Origin: Candidatus Geoarchaeota archaeon
GTDB taxonomy: Archaea; Thermoproteota; Thermoprotei; Gearchaeales; WAQG01
Assembly (NCBI GenBank): GCA_015520395.1
Contig: WAQG01000116.1
Coordinates: 1 to 17,405, forward strand
Direction: 5' to 3'
Length of the DNA stretch: 17,405 nt
Of this stretch, positions 1 through 6,703 are shown piece by piece. Below the pieces are notes generated by a model, which did not search any database, was not told the DNA's origin, and saw nothing but the letters and a program-made list of their open reading frames with translations. The position numbers and the translations under genes are program-made. Position 1 is the first letter of the stretch, and every line of letters starts with the position of its first letter.

Positions 1-2
1 AG

Positions 3-854
3 ATATCTAAGCATAACAGAAAGTTGTTTATAGTTGAACTTGTCGTTAGGAGTAATAAATTTAATAAAATATTAAATACTGTTTTAAATTATAGAAAAAA
101 GATAAAAGGCGAAATATTCCATAGGGCTTTAAGGAATGGAAAGATAGATTTAGACGAGGTTCTGAAAGTATTAGGCTCATACGGCTTTTTAGATGATGTA
201 ATCCTTATCAAGTCGAAGGCCGTGGATATGTACTCTATTCTCACGGAGCTCTCTAAGGACTTTGGTATTAAGGCGCCCCGGATGGTTATCATAAACACAG
301 CAACACCAAATGCCGCCGCCGCATCATTTCTTCCGGGACGCTCCGCTATAGCTGTCACTGTTGGACTGGCTTCTATGCTTGACAAAAAGCAGCTGAAAGC
401 CGTTCTAGCCCATGAATTCTCACATATAGTTAACATGGATCCACAGCTCATATTTTCGTTAATCTCCCTTGAATATCTACTAAGAATAGCATTTATCGTC
501 AATATGCCTATAATCTTAGGACTCATATACATGCCCGTGTCGATTACGATTCTATTTTTTATAATTAAATTCTTAGAGATTCGAGCTGACCTTACAGCGG
601 CCTATAGGAGCGGTTGTTTAAGAAGCCTTATCGAGACCCTCCGCTTAATAGAAAGAAGGAAGTTCGTTAACGACTCAGAACCGTTGCGCAGGCTTATTGG
701 ATGGTTTAGATGGTTCGACACTCATCCTCCGCTCTCCTACCGGGTAGAGAGGCTTAAAAAGGGGGTTTCGAAGGAGGCGTTAAGGCTCCGCAGCATATTT
801 CTTGATGGCTTAAGGGATGTAGCGGCGAGCTTTGGGAGATTGGCTTTTAAATAG
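3..854 (+). CDS. Membrane-associated M48 family metalloprotease (HtpX/Ste24-like), 5' end outside window
   Basis: This is a zinc-dependent endopeptidase of the M48 family, whose members act in membrane protein quality control. Counting from a possible TTG start at 24, the zinc motif HEFSH is at residues 130-134. The third ligand is probably E185 in EIRADLTAA, which matches the M48 ExxxD helix. Two hydrophobic stretches (about 142-165 and 167-184) lie between these motifs and could span the membrane. A second conserved feature, DTHPPLSYRVERL, is near the C-terminus. The frame stays open from the TTG to the window edge, with no stop in the seven preceding codons, and M48 proteins usually have N-terminal membrane segments. 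I therefore treat the gene as 5'-truncated by the window; TTG 24 is only the first available start. It lies 135 bases upstream of the cdv cluster on the same strand. Family certain; substrate unknown. Confidence 0.85.
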   Translation: MSKHNRKLFIVELVVRSNKFNKILNTVLNYRKKIKGEIFHRALRNGKIDLDEVLKVLGSYGFLDDVILIKSKAVDMYSILTELSKDFGIKAPRMVIINTATPNAAAASFLPGRSAIAVTVGLASMLDKKQLKAVLAHEFSHIVNMDPQLIFSLISLEYLLRIAFIVNMPIILGLIYMPVSITILFFIIKFLEIRADLTAAYRSGCLRSLIETLRLIERRKFVNDSEPLRRLIGWFRWFDTHPPLSYRVERLKKGVSKEALRLRSIFLDGLRDVAASFGRLAFK

Positions 855-950
855 TTTCTTACCGTGCCTCCCCGTAAATGTTTGTGGCTATGTTGCGAAT
901 ATTGTAGTAAAGGCTGGATACATGTGTAGATGGCGTTTTGAAACCCCGCC

Positions 951-957
951 TTATATT
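951..957 (+). promoter_or_regulatory. Possible TATA box for the cdv cluster
   Basis: TTATATT lies in the 135-base gap between the M48 protease gene and the first cdv gene. Archaeal transcription starts about 25 bases downstream of the TATA centre, which here is about 979, just ahead of the GGTGAG ribosome binding site at 980-985. A short GGCG/CGCC inverted repeat (932-950) sits immediately upstream. The rest of the gap shows nothing else. This is pattern-based only. Confidence 0.35.
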
Positions 958-989
958 CTGAAGGATTGCCTTAGATAAGGGTGAGAGGT

Positions 990-1628
990 ATGGGTAAGAG
1001 CTTCCCGGAAAAATGGAATCCGCCAACAAAGGAGCCTTTTGGAGAGAAGATTAAGGGGGCGGTCCAGCCTCCCCCGCCCATAAGGGTGGCTATCGAAGAC
1101 GCCATAAGGAGGTTAAGGATACAGTCTGCGAAGCTCGAGCAGATGTACAGGAAGTTGGCTGAGAGGGACCGAAGGCTCTTTAACAGGATTGTAGAGGCCT
1201 ATGTTAGGGGCGATCTTCAGAGGGCTAAGATCATAGCAACCGAGGTTGCCAACATAAGGAAGGTTGTCAAGGTTATCCTCAGCAGCAAGAACGCCCTTGA
1301 ATCAGTAATACTAAGGCTTGAGACGTACTTGATGGTCGGCGATGCTCTAACTTATGTCGGCCCAGCCGCCAAGGTGGTCTCCACTATAGGCAGGCACATA
1401 AAGAAGATCATACCTGAGGCCGAGCAGGAGTTCGCCTATATCGGCGAGATCCTCAATGAGGTGATAATGCAGACCCTGCCTGAGGGAGTTAGTGGAAGTG
1501 AGCCACTAGTAGACGAGGAGGCATACCAGATACTGAGGGAGGCGGAGAAGCTAGCACAGCTGCAGGAGAGCGAGAAGACCGAGCTTGAGAAGGAGTACAC
1601 AGGGGAGTCCAGCCTACTCAGCGATTAG
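990..1628 (+). CDS. cdvB1: ESCRT-III family cell-division protein, CdvB1-like paralogue without winged helix
   Basis: This is an ESCRT-III protein (Snf7/Vps2-like), a building block of the constricting polymer in archaeal division and vesicle release. From ATG 990 it has 212 residues. The N-terminus has a PEKWNPP motif resembling the FxEKWN start of Sulfolobus CdvB1/B2 (from memory of the family). It is followed by the helical core with the ESCRT-III pattern RLRxQxxKLExxxxKLxERDRxLFxRxVEA, and by an RLET motif. It lacks the C-terminal winged helix present in the second ESCRT-III gene at 2288, so it is probably the subunit that does not bind CdvA directly. The helix near the C-terminus (EEAYQILREAEKLAQL) is a candidate MIT-interacting segment for CdvC. 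GTG 981 is possible, but GGTGAG at 980-985 is correctly spaced for ATG 990. The stop is 13 bases before cdvA. Confidence 0.9.
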   Translation: MGKSFPEKWNPPTKEPFGEKIKGAVQPPPPIRVAIEDAIRRLRIQSAKLEQMYRKLAERDRRLFNRIVEAYVRGDLQRAKIIATEVANIRKVVKVILSSKNALESVILRLETYLMVGDALTYVGPAAKVVSTIGRHIKKIIPEAEQEFAYIGEILNEVIMQTLPEGVSGSEPLVDEEAYQILREAEKLAQLQESEKTELEKEYTGESSLLSD

Positions 1629-1641
1629 GGGGTGCATCTAG

Positions 1642-2271
1642 TTGAAGGCCTACGACGCCGCTAGGCTTTTAGGAATGCCGGCGGCGGATGAGTATGGCGG
1701 TATTTTAGGCAAGGTAATTGGATTCACAACGGATGTTTTTGGAAATGTTAAATCAATCGTAGTCGCTGGCACTGCTGGGGAGGCAGAAGAATACTCGATG
1801 GAGATGATCGAGGTTAAGGGGGAGGGTGTGACCGTCCTCTCATATTTTTCTGTGGAGTTCAGGAGGTTGGAGAGGGTTTACTGGGCGGCTCACAAGAGGT
1901 TCTCGGCCCTAATCAAGCTTAAAGAAGCTGGAGAGGTTAGGGCTGAAATAGCTGAAAAGGTGTACGAACAGTTCCTCTCATCCTATGAGAAGCTGAAGTC
2001 TAAGGCCGAAGCCTTAGCTGAGAGGCTAGAAACCAGGCTGCAGGAGTTGGAGAGCGCGATCGAGAGGTTGGAGGAGATAAAGTTGCATGTTAAGATACAG
2101 ATGGAGGCTGGTGATCTTACAGCTGAGCAGGGGGGAGCGGCTCTTAAAGAGCTCAACGCCGTGTATGATAGGCTAGGAGCCGAGAAGGAGATACTCTCCA
2201 GGTACCTTGAGAAGGTTAAGGAGATGCTCTCTGGCGAGGAGGCACCCTCAGTTGTTAGGGTAAGTTTTTAG
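1642..2271 (+). CDS. cdvA: CdvA, membrane-associated cell-division protein (PRC-barrel plus coiled coil)
   Basis: CdvA is the archaeal-specific membrane scaffold that marks the division site and recruits the ESCRT-III protein CdvB. This 209-residue protein has the family architecture. Residues 1 to about 75 form a small beta-rich PRC-barrel-like domain (GILGKVIGFTTDVFGNVKSI). A long charged coiled coil rich in Glu, Lys and Leu follows at about 80-195. A short tail ending SVVRVSF sits where the CdvB-binding peptide is found in Sulfolobus CdvA. The start is TTG 1642, supported by GGGGGTG at 1628-1634 with seven bases of spacing and by a first residue that flows directly into the PRC fold. It lies between the two ESCRT-III genes, so the order is cdvB paralogue, cdvA, cdvB, cdvC on one strand with gaps of 13-25 bases. 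That the tail binds CdvB is inference. Confidence 0.9.
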   Translation: MKAYDAARLLGMPAADEYGGILGKVIGFTTDVFGNVKSIVVAGTAGEAEEYSMEMIEVKGEGVTVLSYFSVEFRRLERVYWAAHKRFSALIKLKEAGEVRAEIAEKVYEQFLSSYEKLKSKAEALAERLETRLQELESAIERLEEIKLHVKIQMEAGDLTAEQGGAALKELNAVYDRLGAEKEILSRYLEKVKEMLSGEEAPSVVRVSF

Positions 2272-2287
2272 CTGGGGGTGAGGAAAA

Positions 2288-3124
2288 CTGATATTCGGAG
2301 TATTTAGAAGGAAACCTCCATTAAAGGAGCAGCTTAAAAACCTGATGTTTAAGCTCAGGCTTATATTTAACAAATTAGAGCAGGCTAGGCTTAGGCTTGC
2401 CTCAAGGGAGAAGGACCTGTTCAGAAGGGTTGTTGAAGCAAGGAAGGTCGGGGATTCAGACCGAGCACTTAGATACGCTAATGAAGTTGCAGTTGTGAGG
2501 AGATGGCTTCAGAAGATCAATAATGCAAGTCTCGAGCTTGAGGCAGTCATGCTTAGGCTTGAGACCGTTCAGCTGATTGAGGAGTATGCGGCGCCTGATG
2601 ATCTCAGAATGATAGTAAACATGCTTGCAAACATGAGGAACCTCTCGGAGATCGGACAGATGCTCGGGGTTAGCGTTGACGAGATAGTCATGAAGGCCAC
2701 TGAGATGCTGGGGGTACAGCCTGGCCTTGAAGCATTTGACTGGGAGGTGTTAAGAGAGGATCCCAGTGTACAGAGGGTTTTGGAGGAAGCAATGACGGTT
2801 GCGAAGTTTAAGACTGAGGCTCCAGCCACACCGGTTGCGGATAAGATCCCTGAGAGGAAATTAAGGGTGGCTGAGGCAATCGCGGTGGGTGGGACCTCTA
2901 CTGTAAGGGAGGAGGACAAGGTAAAGGTTGTAGACAAAATAACGGTAAGCATCGAAAAGCCTTCCAGCAGAATAGATGAAATGGTCTACCAGTGGGCCAT
3001 CGATCATCAGGGAGTAATAGATTTAAAGAAGTGTGCCGATCATCTGGGGGTGAGCACCAAGGAGGTTCTAGATGCCATCAACAGGCTCGTTAAAGTGGGG
3101 CGCTTCAAGTCCGTTCAAACATAA
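2288..3124 (+). CDS. cdvB: CdvB, ESCRT-III protein with C-terminal winged helix; probable CTG start
   Basis: This is the ESCRT-III protein that binds CdvA and polymerises at the division site. The core helices (KLEQARLRLASREKDLF, later RLETVQLIEE) match the family. The last 50 residues (from SRIDEMVYQWA, with VIDLKKCADHLGVSTKEVLDAINRL) form the winged-helix domain known to bind CdvA. The linker before it should carry the CdvC-binding site. The first ATG is at 2345, but the frame is open upstream to 2282 and those codons encode IFGVFRRKPPLKEQLKNL, which reads like a genuine CdvB N-terminus. GGGGGTGAGG at 2274-2283 is ideally placed for CTG 2288 and no binding site precedes ATG 2345. I therefore place the start at CTG 2288 (278 residues); from ATG 2345 it would be 259. 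Identity is firm; the exact start is inferred. Confidence 0.88.
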   Translation: MIFGVFRRKPPLKEQLKNLMFKLRLIFNKLEQARLRLASREKDLFRRVVEARKVGDSDRALRYANEVAVVRRWLQKINNASLELEAVMLRLETVQLIEEYAAPDDLRMIVNMLANMRNLSEIGQMLGVSVDEIVMKATEMLGVQPGLEAFDWEVLREDPSVQRVLEEAMTVAKFKTEAPATPVADKIPERKLRVAEAIAVGGTSTVREEDKVKVVDKITVSIEKPSSRIDEMVYQWAIDHQGVIDLKKCADHLGVSTKEVLDAINRLVKVGRFKSVQT

Positions 3125-3149
3125 ACCCACCTTCTAGTGGTGAGGAGCA

Positions 3150-4301
3150 TTGTGGGCAAGTGAGGAGTTGAGAAGGCTAGCTCAGAAAAACATGGAGCTG
3201 GCAAAGAGGAGTGAGAATGGTGGAAACTATAAGCTCGCCATAAAATACTATAACAAAGTTGCAGAGATACTTAAGGCCCACATAGACCTTTATCCTAGGC
3301 ATCCTCTAAGCAAGACTTATCGACGCCAGATAGCAGATATTAGAGAGAGGATAAAGCAGCTTGAGATCCTAATGCTTGAAAGCGGCTCCGGTGGCCAGGT
3401 GGCTGTTGCAGCAACCCCAACCCATGAAAGAACCAGCAAACCTGCATACCTCTTAGATGAGGGAGAAAAGCCGAATGTAAGGTGGGAGGATGTCGTTGGC
3501 CTTGAAGACGCTAAAAGAAGCATAATTGAAAGTATAGTGTATCCTTCAAGGAGACCTGACCTCTTTCCTCTTGGCTGGCCTCGCGGCATACTGCTCTTCG
3601 GTCCACCTGGCTGCGGCAAGACTATGTTGGCGGCTGCAGTCGTTAATGAGATCGATGCATACATCTTTCATATAGATGCCGCCTCGATAATGTCAAAGTG
3701 GTTGGGCGAGTCTGAGAGAAATATAGCCGCCATCTTCAGGGAGGCTAGGGAATATGAGCGTCGTGGTAAGCCAGTGATAATCCTCATCGATGAGGTTGAC
3801 GCTTTGGCTTCAACGGCTTCTCAGGAGGTGGGTGGTGAGATAAGGATGAGAAGGCAGCTCCTGAAGGAGATGGATGGGCTTCTCGAGAAGGGGCATAAGA
3901 GGAAGATATATGTTTTAGGAACGACGAACACGCCATGGAGGCTGGATATACCTTTTATTCGAAGATTTCAGAAGAGGATCTATGTTCCCCCACCGGACTA
4001 TAATGCCAGGGTTGAGCTGTTTAAAATGTATAGCAGGCCTTTGAAAATCGATGCTTCGGTAAGCTTTGAAAAGCTTGCTGAGATGACCCGGGGATACTCT
4101 GGGAGCGACATTCTTGACGTATGCCGTGATGCTCACATGAGGGTTATCAGAGAGCTTTTTGAGAGGCGGGGTGGAAAGGGCGAGCCAAGGCCTATAACCA
4201 TGGACGACTTCAAGGCTGTGTTAAGATCACGTAAACCCAGCATTTCACCGGATATTTTAAAGCGTTATGAAGAATGGTATCGGAGGTACAAGGCGATTTA
4301 G
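3150..4301 (+). CDS. cdvC: CdvC, Vps4-like AAA+ ATPase with MIT domain
   Basis: CdvC is the AAA+ ATPase that extracts ESCRT-III subunits and drives remodelling during constriction. Residues 1 to about 75 form the three-helix MIT domain (LAQKNMELAKRSENGG, IKYYNKVAEILK). After a linker, the AAA+ module begins at about 108 (NVRWEDVVGLEDAK). Visible motifs are Walker A GPPGCGKT (151-158), pore loop KWLGES (183-188), Walker B ILIDEVD (211-217), sensor TTN (258-260) and arginine-finger candidates R271/R272 in FIRRF. The length of 383 residues is normal for archaeal Vps4. The start is TTG 3150 behind GGTGAGG at 3139-3145, 25 bases after cdvB. Its last four bases overlap the end of the convergent gene on the minus strand. 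Nothing appears degenerate. Confidence 0.95.
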   Translation: MWASEELRRLAQKNMELAKRSENGGNYKLAIKYYNKVAEILKAHIDLYPRHPLSKTYRRQIADIRERIKQLEILMLESGSGGQVAVAATPTHERTSKPAYLLDEGEKPNVRWEDVVGLEDAKRSIIESIVYPSRRPDLFPLGWPRGILLFGPPGCGKTMLAAAVVNEIDAYIFHIDAASIMSKWLGESERNIAAIFREAREYERRGKPVIILIDEVDALASTASQEVGGEIRMRRQLLKEMDGLLEKGHKRKIYVLGTTNTPWRLDIPFIRRFQKRIYVPPPDYNARVELFKMYSRPLKIDASVSFEKLAEMTRGYSGSDILDVCRDAHMRVIRELFERRGGKGEPRPITMDDFKAVLRSRKPSISPDILKRYEEWYRRYKAI

Positions 4302-5167
4302 CCTAGCCTCGGACACGCAAAATACAATGGGCATTCCTTGCACCTCTTCCTTTCCTTACGACACCAGACGGATGCTATCAAGTCAAGAGCCGAGATCGTT
4401 GCTGGATCCTCTGGAAACATGCTTCTCCCAAGCTTCACTATATCAGCTTTATATGATTTAATGCTGATAGGGAGCCCAATTTCGCTTAAAGGACGTATCA
4501 TCCTTCTTGTAATTGGCGGCTCGAGATGTCTTCGTAGGTTGGGCCAGATTCCAAACACCCTAACAATATAGTATAGGTATCTATTGGCCATCTCCCTGGA
4601 GCCTAAAGGAAGCGCCTCGATGCCGCTCCTAATAAGCTCGACGCTCTCTTCAGCACTTAATTCCCTCTCTAAATTTACAAATATTTTAAAACGATTCAAT
4701 TGATCCCCCCGAAGTTTCACCTCAGAGCTTTCAACAAGGTTTTTTAGGAGGCTTCTCGCAAAACTTTCAGCATTACCATCGTTCATACTCATTATAGATT
4801 TTGAAACTATGGATATTGTAGCTGATAACCTCCATAATTCGCCTTCATCAAGCATTGAAGTTTCGTTGAGGGCTTGAAGCACGTCCCTTAACGCCCTTGC
4901 ATTATTATAATTCTTCTTCCTACTGGATGCAACATCCCCAACCCTTCTCATAAATTTCCAGCTGACCTTTCTCACATTAATTACTGGAAACTTCCTCCTT
5001 AGCTCTTCGAATAACAGAACTATAAAGGTGCCTAGCAACAATGCCTGCAGGCTTAGGCCTACTCTGTTGATACCTATGCTTGCAAACCTCTTTTCCAACC
5101 TCTCCTTAAGTAGCCCATCGACCTCTCTAAGTTGCTCAACTATGTGTTCCATTACCTCCGGCCGCAT
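4298..5167 (-). CDS. Endonuclease III-like (HhH-GPD fold) Fe-S protein lacking both catalytic residues
   Basis: I do not recognise a named gene, but the C-terminus carries the endonuclease III iron-sulphur pattern exactly: C269-x6-C276-x2-C279-x5-C285. Upstream, residues 186-195 (LPLGSREMAN) line up without gaps with the E. coli EndoIII hairpin-helix-hairpin LPGVGRKTAN. The segment ITRRMIRPLSEIGL aligns with the region after the catalytic aspartate (VDTHIFRV). In this alignment the catalytic lysine (K120) becomes E192 and the catalytic aspartate (D138) becomes I219. The protein probably keeps the DNA glycosylase fold and cluster without lyase or glycosylase activity. The N-terminal half is helical and unfamiliar; at 289 residues it is longer than EndoIII (about 210). 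The ATG at 5167 has AGGAG eight bases upstream. It is convergent with cdvC and transcribed away from the zinc-ribbon gene. The function is unknown. Confidence 0.6.
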   Translation of the reverse strand: MRPEVMEHIVEQLREVDGLLKERLEKRFASIGINRVGLSLQALLLGTFIVLLFEELRRKFPVINVRKVSWKFMRRVGDVASSRKKNYNNARALRDVLQALNETSMLDEGELWRLSATISIVSKSIMSMNDGNAESFARSLLKNLVESSEVKLRGDQLNRFKIFVNLERELSAEESVELIRSGIEALPLGSREMANRYLYYIVRVFGIWPNLRRHLEPPITRRMIRPLSEIGLPISIKSYKADIVKLGRSMFPEDPATISALDLIASVWCRKERKRCKECPLYFACPRLG

Positions 5168-5202
5168 AGCACTTGCTCCTAAATACAGTCTTTACACATC
5201 AC

Positions 5203-5211
5203 GTATTTATT
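5203..5211 (-). promoter_or_regulatory. Possible TATA box for the EndoIII-like gene
   Basis: On the minus strand this reads AATAAATAC, about 40 bases before the ATG at 5167. The predicted transcription start, near 5181, would give a leader of about 14 bases containing the AGGAG binding site. Pattern-based only. Confidence 0.35.
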
Positions 5212-5280
5212 AGTGTCCTTGTCTATGTTCTTCTCAATCCTGATTGAGCATTTAGGTTAAACGGAATTTTGGCATTCAAC

Positions 5281-5293
5281 ATAAAATATTTAT
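5281..5293 (+). promoter_or_regulatory. Possible TATA box for the zinc-ribbon gene
   Basis: An A/T-only stretch, ATAAAATATTTAT, lies in the 5168-5393 intergenic region. It would place transcription start at about 5313, upstream of both candidate start codons (5352 and 5394) of the zinc-ribbon gene. Confidence 0.35.
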
Positions 5294-5307
5294 CACCCTA
5301 GAGCTAA

Positions 5308-5351
5308 AGTGTAAACATGCCTCCGACATTTTTACAATGAGAGTGTAAACA
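5308..5351. repeat. Pair of 10-base direct repeats AGTGTAAACA, 34 bases apart
   Basis: AGTGTAAACA occurs at 5308-5317 and again at 5342-5351. The core GTGTAAA also appears inverted at 5191-5197, near the promoter of the divergent EndoIII-like gene. The direct repeats lie just downstream of the presumed TATA box, where a bound repressor would block transcription. They could be operator half-sites; this is inferred from position only. Confidence 0.35.
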
Positions 5352-5393
5352 ATGCTTTTTTATCTATATTCAAAGTTAAATGATGGATGTAAA

Positions 5394-5648
5394 ATGGCAC
5401 TTATCATCATGTGTAGCCACTGCGGCGCAATACTTAGATATGAGGAATCTAAAATTGTGAGCCCAAGGGATGTTGTAAAGAACTTCGGATATAGATGCCC
5501 AAAGTGTCGCTCGACCTTAAAGGTTGACAATTTTGAAGTGGAGATTAAGGAGCGTACCAGGAAGAAGATGGGTTCCCAGACAGTTATTCGCTATAGGTCA
5601 ACCTGGAGGAGAAGGCGGAGAAGGGTCAGGAGCAGAAGGGTCTTTTAA
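5394..5648 (+). CDS. Small zinc-ribbon protein with arginine-rich C-terminus
   Basis: Not recognised as a named gene. From ATG 5394 it has 84 residues. CSHCG (C7, C10) and CPKCR (C35, C38) form a two-knuckle zinc ribbon, and the last 14 residues are mostly arginine (WRRRRRRVRSRRVF). Together these suggest a nucleic-acid-binding protein, perhaps linked to transcription or the ribosome. The longer reading from ATG 5352 (98 residues) adds a poorly conserved-looking leader (MLFYLYSKLNDGCK), so I prefer 5394; neither start has a strong ribosome binding site. It is divergent from the EndoIII-like gene, sharing a 226-base intergenic region. Its stop overlaps by four bases the end of the convergent isomerase gene. 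Confidence 0.65.
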   Translation: MALIIMCSHCGAILRYEESKIVSPRDVVKNFGYRCPKCRSTLKVDNFEVEIKERTRKKMGSQTVIRYRSTWRRRRRRVRSRRVF

Positions 5649-6622
5649 AGCTCCTCAACAAGTTTTTCAAGTTCGTACTCCTCTCCAGGGCTCCATCCAT
5701 ACTCCTCAATAAGTATTAGTGGAACCGCCTGAGGCGGCAGAACACCTCTTTCAGTAATTATCGCAGTTATATACTCGGGGGGTGTCACATCAAACGCGGG
5801 ATTCCTAACCTTAAGTCCTGGATTCCTTTTCAAGAACTCCGGATCCACAACCTCTGTGATGGGTCTCTCCTCTATCGGCACTAGTTCGCCAAGCATGGTA
5901 TTTGGACTAAACTTATAAGTTTCCGCCGCCACATAGAATGGCCTGTCTGCCTCATTTGCAAGAACGGCTATTTGGGATGTCCCTATCTTATTCACCACGG
6001 CTCCATTAGACGCTATCGCGTCAGCCCCGACCAACACCAAGTCAACATCCTTCATAAAGTATCGCACAGCTGAGTCTATTATCAGAGTTACATCAACTCC
6101 GGCCTTGAGGAGCTGCTGGACGGTTATATGCCCTTGAAACCTGGGCCGTGTCTCAGTAGCATAAACTCTGATGTTCTTTCCGGCATTATGAGCCCTCACA
6201 ATTATTGAAACAACCGAGGAACTGTTGCAGTGGGTGAGTATCGTGTGGCCATCCTCTAATATCTTCTCCCCAAAAAACGCTATCATTTCCTGAGCTTTAA
6301 GTGACCTAGTTATGAACTCCTCAGCTGCTTGCACGGTTGCCTCAACGGGGTTAAGCACTGATTTTGCTAATGCTCGCTTCAGAACATACTTGATGCTGTT
6401 TGGAAGCGTTATTGCGGTCGGCCTGGTCTTAAGAAGGTGGTCAGAAACCATTAATATGTATCTAGTATAATCTCCATGTCTTAATGGATCATAGCTTAAC
6501 GCCGCTATCTTTAGGGCTTCGGCTGCAGCCCTACCAATTCTCGCGGCCCCTCTTATCCTCATACTCCTTATATCCTCAGCAATCTTAAGCACCTGTTCAG
6601 GTATCACATAACAGCTAATCAT
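5645..6622 (-). CDS. Ribose-1,5-bisphosphate isomerase (eIF2B/MtnA-like family)
   Basis: The enzyme converts ribose 1,5-bisphosphate to ribulose 1,5-bisphosphate. It acts between AMP phosphorylase and type III RuBisCO in the archaeal pathway that feeds nucleotide ribose into central metabolism. The 325-residue protein closely follows the Thermococcus kodakarensis enzyme as I recall it: the THCNSSS motif carrying catalytic Cys132, ATETRPRFQG (155-164), VGAD with catalytic Asp201, KIGTSQIAVLA, and the near-invariant NPAFDVTPPEYITAIITERGVLPP. These distinguish it from methylthioribose-1-phosphate isomerase and eIF2B alpha. ATG 6622 fits, because EQVLKIAEDIRSM aligns with the family N-terminus. 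A TATTATAT stretch (about 6630-6638) is too close to the ATG to be its own promoter. Neither the phosphorylase nor RuBisCO is in the window. Confidence 0.88.
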   Translation of the reverse strand: MISCYVIPEQVLKIAEDIRSMRIRGAARIGRAAAEALKIAALSYDPLRHGDYTRYILMVSDHLLKTRPTAITLPNSIKYVLKRALAKSVLNPVEATVQAAEEFITRSLKAQEMIAFFGEKILEDGHTILTHCNSSSVVSIIVRAHNAGKNIRVYATETRPRFQGHITVQQLLKAGVDVTLIIDSAVRYFMKDVDLVLVGADAIASNGAVVNKIGTSQIAVLANEADRPFYVAAETYKFSPNTMLGELVPIEERPITEVVDPEFLKRNPGLKVRNPAFDVTPPEYITAIITERGVLPPQAVPLILIEEYGWSPGEEYELEKLVEEL

Positions 6623-6703
6623 GGCACTGATATAATAGGTTAGCCCCCATCATCATTAAGATGCCATGAAAAAGTTTAACCGTCAGGCCAACCAAATTAT
6701 CAA

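Noticed and set aside
89..532. Long open frame on the minus strand opposite the M48 protease gene
   Set aside because: It lies wholly inside the protease gene, which has its catalytic motifs, and the translation has no recognisable domain; it is a shadow frame.
5168..5351. A small gene in the divergent intergenic region
   Set aside because: Short frames such as the one opening at ATG 5318 stop within a few codons; the region looks regulatory.
6629..6638. TATTATAT on the minus strand as a promoter for the isomerase gene
   Set aside because: Only about 7-16 bases before the ATG, so transcription would start inside the gene; family alignment supports the ATG at 6622.
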